Assembly: GCA_017614315.1 (NCBI GenBank)
Contig: JAGACA010000006.1
Coordinates: 62,001 to 126,000, forward strand
Direction of reading: 5' to 3'
Length of the DNA: 64,000 nucleotides
Source: Clostridia bacterium
GTDB taxonomy: Bacteria; Bacillota; Clostridia; Christensenellales; CAG-138
The notes beneath the pieces are model-generated. The model worked only from the letters and a program-made list of their open reading frames with translations, did not search any database and was not told where the DNA came from. Below, one piece after another: positions 54,298 to 62,152 of the stretch. Position numbers and translations under genes: made by a program. Within the stretch, counting starts at the first letter, position 1; each line of letters begins with the position of its first letter.

Positions 54298-55831
54298 GGA
54301 AATTCTCGAAAACCTCGGGCAGGAAGAGCTTGAGGAAGTCATGAAAAGCATTATGGGCAAAAGACCCGACCGCGCGAGCGAAGACAGCATAAAGGCGCTT
54401 TTCGACAAAAAGACAGGCCTCGACTCCTCCGGCAGGGAGAGAAGCGTCCGCCGCGCATTCCCGTTAAAATGGGTCGCCGCATTAGCCGCACTCGCGCGCG
54501 TACTCGGCGCAGGAGGCGTCATTTTCGCGGGCGAGGCCAAGGCGTACGGCAAGGCGGCGGCGTTCTTTGCCGAGAACGGGCTTTCGACCGAGGGACTGAC
54601 CCACGCGGAGATAAAGGCCGTCTACCGCGACATCACGACCGAAAGCTTTACCTATTCGAAGACGGCTCAGGTCATAGCGCGGAACCTTCAGACCAACAAC
54701 GTCGGCGGCTGGGAGCTGATAATGAACGATCCGGATCCCGTGACCGTGCGGGAGTACTGGGAGAAGATGTATCGGCTGTACCTTGAAAAAGCCGTTTACA
54801 TACCCGATTATTCGGACAAGACCACCCTCGAAAACGGAACCGGGAACGTCCGCGTTTCTCATGAGTACGGCACTTTGAAAAAATTCGTCGGGGAGGAGTG
54901 CGTCTGGAGCTACAGATCCGATAAGATGCGCTTTTACTACGGCGTCGAGGTCTCGGACGGCGTGCTGGGCGTGGGCGTCGTCATGGAGGATTATTACGGT
55001 CCCGAATCGGGGCTCGGCGAGCTCGATTCGAGGAAATACACGCCGGCTGTTACAAAGCTCACGAGGGACGGTGAATTCGTCTGGTTCGTCACATGGGACA
55101 ACGGCGCGGCCGAGGAACAGATCTCGAGCGTTGTCGAGAACGCCGACGGCAGCCTTACGGTACTTTCGACAGAAAGGAACCGTACTGCGTCAAGATTCGG
55201 GCTCGCCGTCAGTACGGTCACGAAGGACGGAAAATACGCGGGCACCGTGTTCAACCCGACCGAGACCGACGTCTGGGTATGCGATACGGTTAGATTCGAC
55301 GGCGGATACTTCGCCATTCTTTACGATAACAGCACGCTCAAGCAGCGCCTTATAAGGATCGATGCGGACGGCTCGCTCGCGAACGAGTATTCCTACTCGG
55401 ACGACGGGCGTGAATACAGGCTTTCGAGCATCGCCCTGTTCGAGGGCAAGCTCTACATTTCCGCGGTCGCGGTCGACGGCGAGCTCATAAGGGAGCTCAA
55501 CGCCCGCGCCGCCAAGGGCGAAACGATCGGGAGCGAAGAATACACCGAGTTCCTCAAAAAAGCCTACACCGCCGTGCTGCTCGTTACCGACGCCGGGGGC
55601 GGCGCGCCGCGGGTGTTCTACGAATCGAAGGGCTCGCAGCCGCCGTATCCATTAAAGGTCGAAAACGGCAAGCTCGTCTGGACGGTGCTGACCGTCGTTT
55701 CGGCGCAATACACGCCGGCTTACGGATATAAGGGCGACATCGTGATCGACGTGCGCGAGTACCTAATAGCCCCCGACGGCTCGGTCTCCGAGTTCGAAAG
55801 CAGCGCCTCCGCCGCGGATATCGACTGGTAA
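54290..55831 (+). CDS. Probable transmembrane anti-sigma factor with large extracytoplasmic domain
   Basis: A 513-residue protein with a cytoplasmic N-terminal region (1-57), one membrane helix (about 59-80) and an extracytoplasmic domain of over 400 residues rich in beta strands (recurrent VRFDGGYFAILYD, LFEGKLYISAVAVDG type segments, propeller-like). The start overlaps the ECF sigma gene, the usual arrangement for a cognate anti-sigma factor. No zinc-binding anti-sigma (ZAS) motif is seen. The external domain may sense a wall or nutrient signal. Confidence 0.65.
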   Translation: MDKEILENLGQEELEEVMKSIMGKRPDRASEDSIKALFDKKTGLDSSGRERSVRRAFPLKWVAALAALARVLGAGGVIFAGEAKAYGKAAAFFAENGLSTEGLTHAEIKAVYRDITTESFTYSKTAQVIARNLQTNNVGGWELIMNDPDPVTVREYWEKMYRLYLEKAVYIPDYSDKTTLENGTGNVRVSHEYGTLKKFVGEECVWSYRSDKMRFYYGVEVSDGVLGVGVVMEDYYGPESGLGELDSRKYTPAVTKLTRDGEFVWFVTWDNGAAEEQISSVVENADGSLTVLSTERNRTASRFGLAVSTVTKDGKYAGTVFNPTETDVWVCDTVRFDGGYFAILYDNSTLKQRLIRIDADGSLANEYSYSDDGREYRLSSIALFEGKLYISAVAVDGELIRELNARAAKGETIGSEEYTEFLKKAYTAVLLVTDAGGGAPRVFYESKGSQPPYPLKVENGKLVWTVLTVVSAQYTPAYGYKGDIVIDVREYLIAPDGSVSEFESSASAADIDW

Positions 55832-55843
55832 AGCCGAAAACAA

Positions 55844-55872
55844 AAAAGAAGCTCCCGCGGGGAGCTTCTTTT
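55844..55872. terminator. Bidirectional terminator
   Basis: GAAGCTCCC (55848-55856) and GGGAGCTTC (55860-55868), with flanking A and T runs, between convergent genes. Confidence 0.88.
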
Positions 55873-55881
55873 CAGTTGATC

Positions 55882-56592
55882 TTATTCCGCGACCTCGAGG
55901 GCGAGCTCCATCATCTGGGTGAAGCTCGTCTGCCTTTCCTCGGCGGTGGTCTCCGGCTCGTCGTTCACGATGCTGTCGGAGATCGTGCAGATGCACAGCG
56001 CGTTTTTGCCGGCTCTCGCCGCGTTCATATAGAGCGCCGCGGCTTCCATCTCGACGGCGAGCACGCCCATCTTCGCCCATTTCATGGTGCCCATGGAGTC
56101 GTCGTAGAACGTGTCGGACGAGAGGATGCTGCCGACCATGAACCTGAGCCCCATCTTCTCGGCAGTGTCAGCGGCCTTTTTGAGCAGCTTATAGCTCGCG
56201 ATGGGGGCGTAATTGCCGGGAAGCTCGAACTGCGTGACGTAGTTCGAATTCGTGCACGCGGCCTGCCCGAGAACTATGTCGCGGATGTGCAGATCCTTGT
56301 GTATCGCGCCTGCGGAGCCGACCCTTATGATGTTCTCGACGCCGTAGAAATTGAAGAGCTCATAGGAATAGATGCCGATGGACGGCATACCCATGCCGCT
56401 CGCCATAACGGATACGCGCTTGCCCTTATAGAAGCCGGTATAGCCCTGTACGCCGCGGACGTCGTTCACGAGCACGGGATTGTCAAGGAAGGTCTCGGCG
56501 ATGAACTTCGCCCTTTTGGGATCGCCGGGCATGAGCACGGTCTTTGCGAAATCTCCGACCTCAGCGGAGATATGAGGGGTGGGAACTGCCAT
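55882..56592 (-). CDS. deoD: Purine-nucleoside phosphorylase, DeoD type
   Basis: A 236-residue hexameric-type phosphorylase that splits purine (deoxy)ribonucleosides with phosphate. Motifs are TVLMPGDPKRAKFIAETF, GMGMPSIGIYSYEL, VGSAGAI, the ribose-binding VEMEAAALYM, and the catalytic Asp region CTISDSIV. It lies 10 bases after thrS. Confidence 0.97.
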   Translation of the reverse strand: MAVPTPHISAEVGDFAKTVLMPGDPKRAKFIAETFLDNPVLVNDVRGVQGYTGFYKGKRVSVMASGMGMPSIGIYSYELFNFYGVENIIRVGSAGAIHKDLHIRDIVLGQAACTNSNYVTQFELPGNYAPIASYKLLKKAADTAEKMGLRFMVGSILSSDTFYDDSMGTMKWAKMGVLAVEMEAAALYMNAARAGKNALCICTISDSIVNDEPETTAEERQTSFTQMMELALEVAE

Positions 56593-56602
56593 TGTTTACT
56601 CC

Positions 56603-58513
56603 TTACTCCCTTGCACGGGTCCTGACTTCCTCGACGACCTTCGCCATAAAGTCGTCAAGCTTCATCGTGCCGAGGTCGCCGCCCTTTCTCGAGCGCACGG
56701 CGACTACGCCGTTCTCGACCTCTTTGTCGCCGATGATCAGCATATAGGGTATCTTCTGCATCTGCGCCTCGCGGATCTTGAAACCGATCTTCTCATTCCT
56801 GAGATCCGTCTCGACACGAAGCCCGGCCTTGTCGAGCTTGTCTGCGATCTCTTCGGCGGCTTCAGCCGTACGGTCGGTCATGGCCATGACCTTGACCTGG
56901 ACGGGGGATAGCCACGTCGGGAACGCGCCGGCAAAGTGCTCCGTTATGACGCCGATGAAGCGCTCGATGGAACCGAACACGACGCGGTGGATCATGACTG
57001 GCCTGTGCTTCAAGCCGTCGGCGCCCATGTATTCGAGCTCGAACCTTTCGGGAAGCTGGCTGTCGAGCTGGATCGTGCCGCACTGCCAGGTGCGTCCGAG
57101 ACAATCCTCAAGATGGAAGTCGAGCTTCGGGCCGTAGAACGCGCCGTCGCCTTCGTTGATGATGAAATCCTTGCCCATCTCGGTGATGGCGGCCTTCAGT
57201 ATCTCCTGATTCTCGATCCATTCTTCCTCGGTGCCGATATGATCCTCGGGCATCGTGGACAGTTCGATCGTGTACTTAAGCCCGAAGAGCGAGTAGACCT
57301 CGTCGAAGAGCTTTGCGACGCCCTTGATCTCGTCCTTCATCTGCTCGCGCGTCATGAAGATATGCGCGTCGTCCTGCGTGAAGCAGCGTACGCGGAACAG
57401 CCCGTGCAGCGCGCCTGAAAGCTCATGCCTGTGAACGAGGCCGAGCTCGCCGCAGCGGAGAGGCAGCTCACGGTAGGAATGAGGCTCGAGCTTATAAACG
57501 AGCATACCGCCGGGGCAGTTCATGGGCTTTATCGCGTAATCCTCGTCGTCGATGACGGTGGTGTACATATTGTTCTTGTAATGTCCCCAGTGTCCGGAAC
57601 GCTCCCAAAGCGCGCGGTTGAGTATGATGGGCGTCGAGATCTCGACGTAGCCGTAACGCTTATGCACCTCGCGCCAATAATCGATGAGCGTGTTCCTCAG
57701 CACCATGCCCTTCGGAAGGAAGAACGGGAAGCCGGGACCCTCGTCCATGATCGTGAACAGACCGAGCTCGCGGCCGATCTTGCGGTGATCGCGCTTCTTG
57801 GCTTCTTCTATCCTCGTGATGTACTCGTCAAGGTCGGATCTCTTCTCGAAAGCGGTGCCGTAGATGCGCTGGAGCATCTTGTTCTTCTCGCTTCCGCGCC
57901 AGTACGCGCCGGCGATGCTCATAAGTTTGAAATTCTTGACCTTGCCGGTGTTCTCGACATGAGGGCCAGCGCAGAGGTCGACGAAATCGCCCTGCTTATA
58001 GAAGCTGATTATCGAATCCTCGGGGAGATCCTCGATAAGCTCCACCTTATAGGGCTCGTTCCTGTCGGCCATGTATTTGACGGCCTCCTCGCGCGGGAGC
58101 TCGAAGCGCTCGAGCGGGAGCTTCTCCTCGACGATCTTCGCCATCTCTTTTTCGATGACCTCGAGCTCGTCGGGCGTGAAGGGCTCGTCGACGTCGAAAT
58201 CGTAATAGAAGCCGTTGTCGATGGCGGGGCCGATGGCGAGCTTCGCTTCGGGACGCACCTTTTTGACGGCCTGGGCAAGTATGTGCGAACCCGTATGACG
58301 GAGCGTCCATTTACCGTCGGGATCGTCAAACGTCAGAAGCCTCAAAGAACAGTCGTGCTCTATCGGCATAAAGCCGTCGTGACGCTCGCCGTCGATCTCC
58401 GCCGCAAGCACGGCCTTGCGAAGACGCGGGCTGATTGACTCGGCCACGTCGAAGGCCGTTACGCCGTTTTCGAACTGCTTTACAGAGCCGTCGGGCAATG
58501 TAATGTTGATCAT
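56603..58513 (-). CDS. thrS: Threonyl-tRNA synthetase
   Basis: A 636-residue class II synthetase. The ATG at 58513 (MINITLPDGSVK) follows AAGGAG; upstream in-frame codons belong to the T-box leader. In order: TGS domain (1-62), editing domain with HTGSHILAQAVKK and the zinc-type SIAGAYWRGSEKN, catalytic core (motif 2 RHELSGALHGLFRVRCFTQDDAHIF; motif 3 VVFGSIERFIGVITEHF), and an anticodon-binding domain (about 535-636). It is controlled by the T-box upstream. Confidence 0.98.
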   Translation of the reverse strand: MINITLPDGSVKQFENGVTAFDVAESISPRLRKAVLAAEIDGERHDGFMPIEHDCSLRLLTFDDPDGKWTLRHTGSHILAQAVKKVRPEAKLAIGPAIDNGFYYDFDVDEPFTPDELEVIEKEMAKIVEEKLPLERFELPREEAVKYMADRNEPYKVELIEDLPEDSIISFYKQGDFVDLCAGPHVENTGKVKNFKLMSIAGAYWRGSEKNKMLQRIYGTAFEKRSDLDEYITRIEEAKKRDHRKIGRELGLFTIMDEGPGFPFFLPKGMVLRNTLIDYWREVHKRYGYVEISTPIILNRALWERSGHWGHYKNNMYTTVIDDEDYAIKPMNCPGGMLVYKLEPHSYRELPLRCGELGLVHRHELSGALHGLFRVRCFTQDDAHIFMTREQMKDEIKGVAKLFDEVYSLFGLKYTIELSTMPEDHIGTEEEWIENQEILKAAITEMGKDFIINEGDGAFYGPKLDFHLEDCLGRTWQCGTIQLDSQLPERFELEYMGADGLKHRPVMIHRVVFGSIERFIGVITEHFAGAFPTWLSPVQVKVMAMTDRTAEAAEEIADKLDKAGLRVETDLRNEKIGFKIREAQMQKIPYMLIIGDKEVENGVVAVRSRKGGDLGTMKLDDFMAKVVEEVRTRARE

Positions 58514-58544
58514 TTCTTTTTCTCCTTGATGGTTATTATAAAAA

Positions 58545-58766
58545 TATAAGCCGTCCTCAGACACGAGGACGGCAGTTTACCGCGGTTCCACCTCGATTGG
58601 GCATTACCCCACTCGGCGCGGCAGCTTCCGGAGGCCGCATTCCGCATCGGTAACAGGGCGGTGGTCGGTCAGCCCGCTGCGCGGCTTTCAGCCATGGCCG
58701 CGCTCTCTTGAAACGGGGAAAAAGTGACGCGATCGTGTTCCTGATTCAGACCCGATCATTTCATTG
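58545..58766 (-). promoter_or_regulatory. T-box riboswitch of thrS
   Basis: On the reverse strand the leader contains the T-box core GAGGTGGAACCGCGG (58581-58595 region). It is followed by the terminator GCCGTCCTC/GAGGACGGC (58550-58573) and a T-rich tract. Stem I features include AGAGAGCGCGG and GGCTGAAAGCC with an ACC triplet in the expected specifier area, fitting threonine. Uncharged tRNA-Thr would favour the antiterminator and thrS-deoD expression. Confidence 0.93.
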
Positions 58767-58772
58767 CAAAGC

Positions 58773-58801
58773 ATTATACCTCAAACAACAAATAATGTCA
58801 A
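58773..58801 (-). promoter_or_regulatory. Sigma-A promoter of thrS
   Basis: Reverse strand TTGACA (58796-58801) and TATAAT (58773-58778), 17 bases apart, just upstream of the T-box leader. Confidence 0.85.
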
Positions 58802-58858
58802 TCACAAAATCAGCTTATCTGAACATATTAGTAGTGTAGCTCAAAAAAGGGGATCGCG

Positions 58859-59566
58859 ATGCCTTATCTGATCGTCTCAAGTATGGAATACGGTAAGATA
58901 TTTCTCAGGCTTCTTTCAAGAAGGCTCGAGGAAAACGGAGAGGGCTTCGCTCCCTGCGGGACAAGGATGCTTGTTGAAAAGACCGACGGCGCGGCTAAGG
59001 CTGTCGCCGAGACGCTTTACCGGGATCTTAAACCGCTCGAAATGGCAAGGCTCGTCAATCTGCTTCCCGTTTCGCTTCGGGATAAAAAGGAGATACTGCC
59101 GAGGGCGATGAAGCTCGTCCGCGATGGGGATCACGCCGAGCGCGTGATCGGTTCGGTCAGGGAATTCTTTAAGGAGGAGAACGTGCTTATCGCGGAAGGC
59201 TTTTTAAGGTTCCGGCTCCCGCTCCTTCTTGAGGATTGGGCGCTCGCTGTCGACAGAGCCGGCGAGGAGCAGATATTACGGGATGAATACCGGACGCTCG
59301 CCGCCCGCCTGAACCCGGTAAAAGGGGAGGGAGAGGCGAGCATGGTGCTGTACGGCGACGGGAAGATAGTGCTTGGCTTTGAAAACGGGAGCCGCGTCGA
59401 AGCCTCGTCCGGCGACGCGAAGGAGATCATAGCGCTTCTTTCAGAGCTCGATCCCGGGAGCCTGTTCGTTTACGATCTTACCGGCGGAAGGGATCCGGGA
59501 CTTCTGTCCGTCATACGAAGGATATTCGGAAACAGAGCGTGCTTCTTTATTAAGAGGGAAAGATAG
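58859..59566 (+). CDS. ytxC: YtxC-like putative sporulation protein
   Basis: A 235-residue cytoplasmic protein. The segment EENVLIAEGFLRFRLPLLLEDWALAVDRAGEEQILRDEYRTL resembles the conserved centre of YtxC (EGFINFRLKDY...VDKA...EKEY). In B. subtilis ytxC is also beside thrS, which supports the call. The YtxC family is annotated as sporulation-related but lacks a defined biochemical role. Confidence 0.65.
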   Translation: MPYLIVSSMEYGKIFLRLLSRRLEENGEGFAPCGTRMLVEKTDGAAKAVAETLYRDLKPLEMARLVNLLPVSLRDKKEILPRAMKLVRDGDHAERVIGSVREFFKEENVLIAEGFLRFRLPLLLEDWALAVDRAGEEQILRDEYRTLAARLNPVKGEGEASMVLYGDGKIVLGFENGSRVEASSGDAKEIIALLSELDPGSLFVYDLTGGRDPGLLSVIRRIFGNRACFFIKRER

Positions 59567-59638
59567 GCCGCACGTTTAGACCGCGAAAGAGCAAATAATA
59601 AAAAACTTCAAATAGGTGTCGAAAATCAGCTCCGGATG

Positions 59639-59647
59639 TGTTATAAT
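59639..59647 (+). promoter_or_regulatory. Extended -10 promoter of the NlpC/P60 gene
   Basis: TGTTATAAT (TG at 59639-59640, TATAAT at 59642-59647), about 50 bases before the ATG; no good -35. Confidence 0.4.
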
Positions 59648-59698
59648 GATATCAGGTATAACTGCGTTTATACCTAAACCGGAAGGGGCCTTATACCA

Positions 59699-61099
59699 AT
59701 GGCAAGGAAAAACGGAGCATTCAAAGCGACTCTGCGCTGGCTGCGCGTACCGTTCATCGTATTGTTGGCGGTCGCCGCGGCGGTGCTTGTCGTGCTGCCC
59801 GCAGTCCAGAAGCTGAAGCTGATGGAAGCGAGCGGCAAGGTCGTTCTTCCCACGCCGACAGCAGTCGCTTCGCGTGTTACGGAGCGTCCGACCGAGACCC
59901 CGGTCATTACCGAGATCCCAGCGACCGACACGCCCGCGCCTTCTTCCGGCGTGTATTACACGATCGGCGACGTCGACGAAATAGTCAAGGACATACAGAC
60001 AAGGCTCATGGCGCTGTTTTATATGGCGTCGGACGAGCCCTGCGACGAATACAATCTCTCCGTTGCGAACGCCGTAAAGCTCTTCCAGCGCACGCATTAC
60101 ATGACCCAGACGGGCGTCGCCGACGAAGCCCTGCTCGATCTTCTGTTCTCACCGAACGCGAAGGCATACGTGCTCGAATACGGCAATACCGGTGAGGACG
60201 TCGCCACGCTCCAGCAGCGCCTAACCGATCTTGAATACTATTCCGACAAACAGAACGGCTATTTCGGCCTCGCGACCGAAGAGGCGCTTTTGAGGTTCCA
60301 GCAGATGAACCGCCTCCCAGTCAACGGCAAGGCCGACGTCACCACTCGCGAGCTCGTCTTTTCGCTCGAAGCGATAGATGCGCACGGCGTTTCGGCTTAT
60401 GAAAAGCTGAGCACCGAGGAACCGACCGAGGAGCCCACGCCAACGCCCACCAACACGCCGAAGCCGACCAACGCTCCGACGCCTAAGCCGACGAACACGC
60501 CGAAGCCGACCTATACGCCGGAGCCCACGGATACTCCAGAGCCCGGGACTACGGCAGCTCCGACTCCGGTTCCGACGGACACTCCCGAGCCCACGGCCAC
60601 ACCGGAGCCCGCGATAACTCCCGAGCCCACGCCCGAGCCCACGCCCGAGCCCACGCCGGAGCCCACTCCTGCTCCTACCGACACGCCTAAACCGACCGAA
60701 ACGCCGCCGCTCACCGGAGGAGTCGAGGATTTCATCTCGGTGCTCATGGCGCAGCTCGGCAAGCCGTACGTCCTCGGCGGCAACGGCCCGAACAATTTCG
60801 ACTGTTCCGGCCTCGTCTATTACAGCTTGAAGCAGGTGGGCATCAATATCGGAAGGCTCACCGCGGCGGGCTATGCCAGCTACAGCGGCTGGACGAAGAT
60901 ATCGAGTCTTTCGAGCCTCAAGCGCGGCGACCTGATATTCTTCTGGAACGATGCGCATACCTACATAAGCCACGTCGGGGTCATACTCGGCAACGGCAAT
61001 TATATCCATGCGTCAAGCTCTCACGGACAGGTCGAGATAACCGATCTCGGCTCGTGGACGCAGACCCATTTCGCATGGGGAAGGAGGGTGTTCGGCTGA
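59699..61099 (+). CDS. NlpC/P60 cell-wall endopeptidase with peptidoglycan-binding domains and Pro/Thr linker
   Basis: A 466-residue protein. A membrane anchor or signal (about 17-38) and a Pro/Thr linker precede two peptidoglycan-binding-like units (about 90-225). A 100-residue repeat-rich stalk (TPKPTN, TPEPTP) follows, then an NlpC/P60 domain (about 345-466). The catalytic triad is visible: Cys in FDCSGLVYYSLKQ, His in HVGVILGNGNYIHASSS, and the following H/polar residue. It should cut D-Glu to diamino-acid bonds in peptidoglycan peptides. The WYL regulator overlaps its stop. Confidence 0.9.
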   Translation: MARKNGAFKATLRWLRVPFIVLLAVAAAVLVVLPAVQKLKLMEASGKVVLPTPTAVASRVTERPTETPVITEIPATDTPAPSSGVYYTIGDVDEIVKDIQTRLMALFYMASDEPCDEYNLSVANAVKLFQRTHYMTQTGVADEALLDLLFSPNAKAYVLEYGNTGEDVATLQQRLTDLEYYSDKQNGYFGLATEEALLRFQQMNRLPVNGKADVTTRELVFSLEAIDAHGVSAYEKLSTEEPTEEPTPTPTNTPKPTNAPTPKPTNTPKPTYTPEPTDTPEPGTTAAPTPVPTDTPEPTATPEPAITPEPTPEPTPEPTPEPTPAPTDTPKPTETPPLTGGVEDFISVLMAQLGKPYVLGGNGPNNFDCSGLVYYSLKQVGINIGRLTAAGYASYSGWTKISSLSSLKRGDLIFFWNDAHTYISHVGVILGNGNYIHASSSHGQVEITDLGSWTQTHFAWGRRVFG

Positions 61100-62079
61100 T
61101 GATGAAGGTCAGGATGCTCCTCCTTCTCGATATCCTTCACGAGCTCTCCGACGAGGAACACATACTTAACAGCAAGTCTCTGCTTGCGGAGCTTAACGAT
61201 CGGGGCGTCGTTTCGGACAGGCGTTCGGTCTATCGCGACGTCGAAGCGCTTACCGAATACGGCTTCGATATCGTTACCACCGCAAAGGGCTTTTATTTGA
61301 GGAACCGCAGGTTCACTTTAGCCGAGATAATGCTTCTCATTTCCGCCGTACAGGCCGCTCCGTTCGTTACGGAGCTCAAGACCAAGGCGCTCATGAACAA
61401 GCTCCTCGGCTTTTTGAGCGAGTATCAGCAGGAGGGTCTCAAGAACGCGACCAATATAAGCGGCGTCAAGTTTTTGAACGAAGAGGTCTACCGCACCATC
61501 GAGATGATCAATTACGGCATCGCCTCCGGAAGGCGGATCTCATTCCTTTACTACAAGCGCTCCATTATGCGCCGCGACATAGTCCAAAGGCGGGGGAGAC
61601 GCTACGTCGTCAGCCCCTACGCAATGGTGTGGGTACAGGACAGGTACTATCTCATATCCAACATGAAGGACAAGGAAGGTCTCACCCATTTCAGGCTCGA
61701 CAGGATCCGCGATGTCAGGATCGAGGATGCGCCCGTCCGCCCGGTGAGCGAGGTAAGCGAGTATAAGGAACGCTTCGACGCCGTTGACTATGCTTCAAAA
61801 TGTCTTAACATGTTCGGCGGCGAGATAACGAGGATCACGTTAAGGTGCCATATGGAGCTCCTAAACGAGTTCTTCGACCGCTTCGGAGAGGATATCCCTG
61901 TCAGGAAGGACGGGGAGGATCACTTCATAGCGAGGATCGAGGTCGCCGCCTCAAAGGGCTTCATCAACTGGGTCTCGCAGTTCGGCGACATGGCGGAGGT
62001 GCTCGAACCGGCTTCGCTCCGCGAACACGTCGGGGCGTACCTCAAGGCCGCGGCCGATCTTTATTCCGAAAAAGCATAG
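61099..62079 (+). CDS. WYL-domain transcriptional regulator (YafY/DeoR-like)
   Basis: A 326-residue regulator. The ATG at 61099 overlaps the upstream stop (TGATG), with GGAGGG before it; the longer in-frame start at 61054 would lie inside the NlpC gene. An N-terminal HTH (KSLLAELNDRGVVSDRRSVYRDVEALTEYGFDI) is followed by a WYL domain (about 140-215: YYKRSIMRRDIVQRRGRRYVVSPYAMVWVQDRYYLI) and a WCX C-terminal domain. WYL domains bind nucleic acid or nucleotides. Its target here is unknown. Confidence 0.88.
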   Translation: MMKVRMLLLLDILHELSDEEHILNSKSLLAELNDRGVVSDRRSVYRDVEALTEYGFDIVTTAKGFYLRNRRFTLAEIMLLISAVQAAPFVTELKTKALMNKLLGFLSEYQQEGLKNATNISGVKFLNEEVYRTIEMINYGIASGRRISFLYYKRSIMRRDIVQRRGRRYVVSPYAMVWVQDRYYLISNMKDKEGLTHFRLDRIRDVRIEDAPVRPVSEVSEYKERFDAVDYASKCLNMFGGEITRITLRCHMELLNEFFDRFGEDIPVRKDGEDHFIARIEVAASKGFINWVSQFGDMAEVLEPASLREHVGAYLKAAADLYSEKA

Positions 62080-62152
62080 ATCACTGCATAGGATCATTAA
62101 GAAAGCATAAGCTGCAATACTATCCGATTACGGCATCCGGGAGGAAAACGCA

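Noticed and set aside
60411..60715. Short tandem repeats as a CRISPR array
   Set aside because: These are in-frame Pro/Thr codon repeats of a wall-protein stalk; no constant repeat-spacer pattern exists anywhere in the window.
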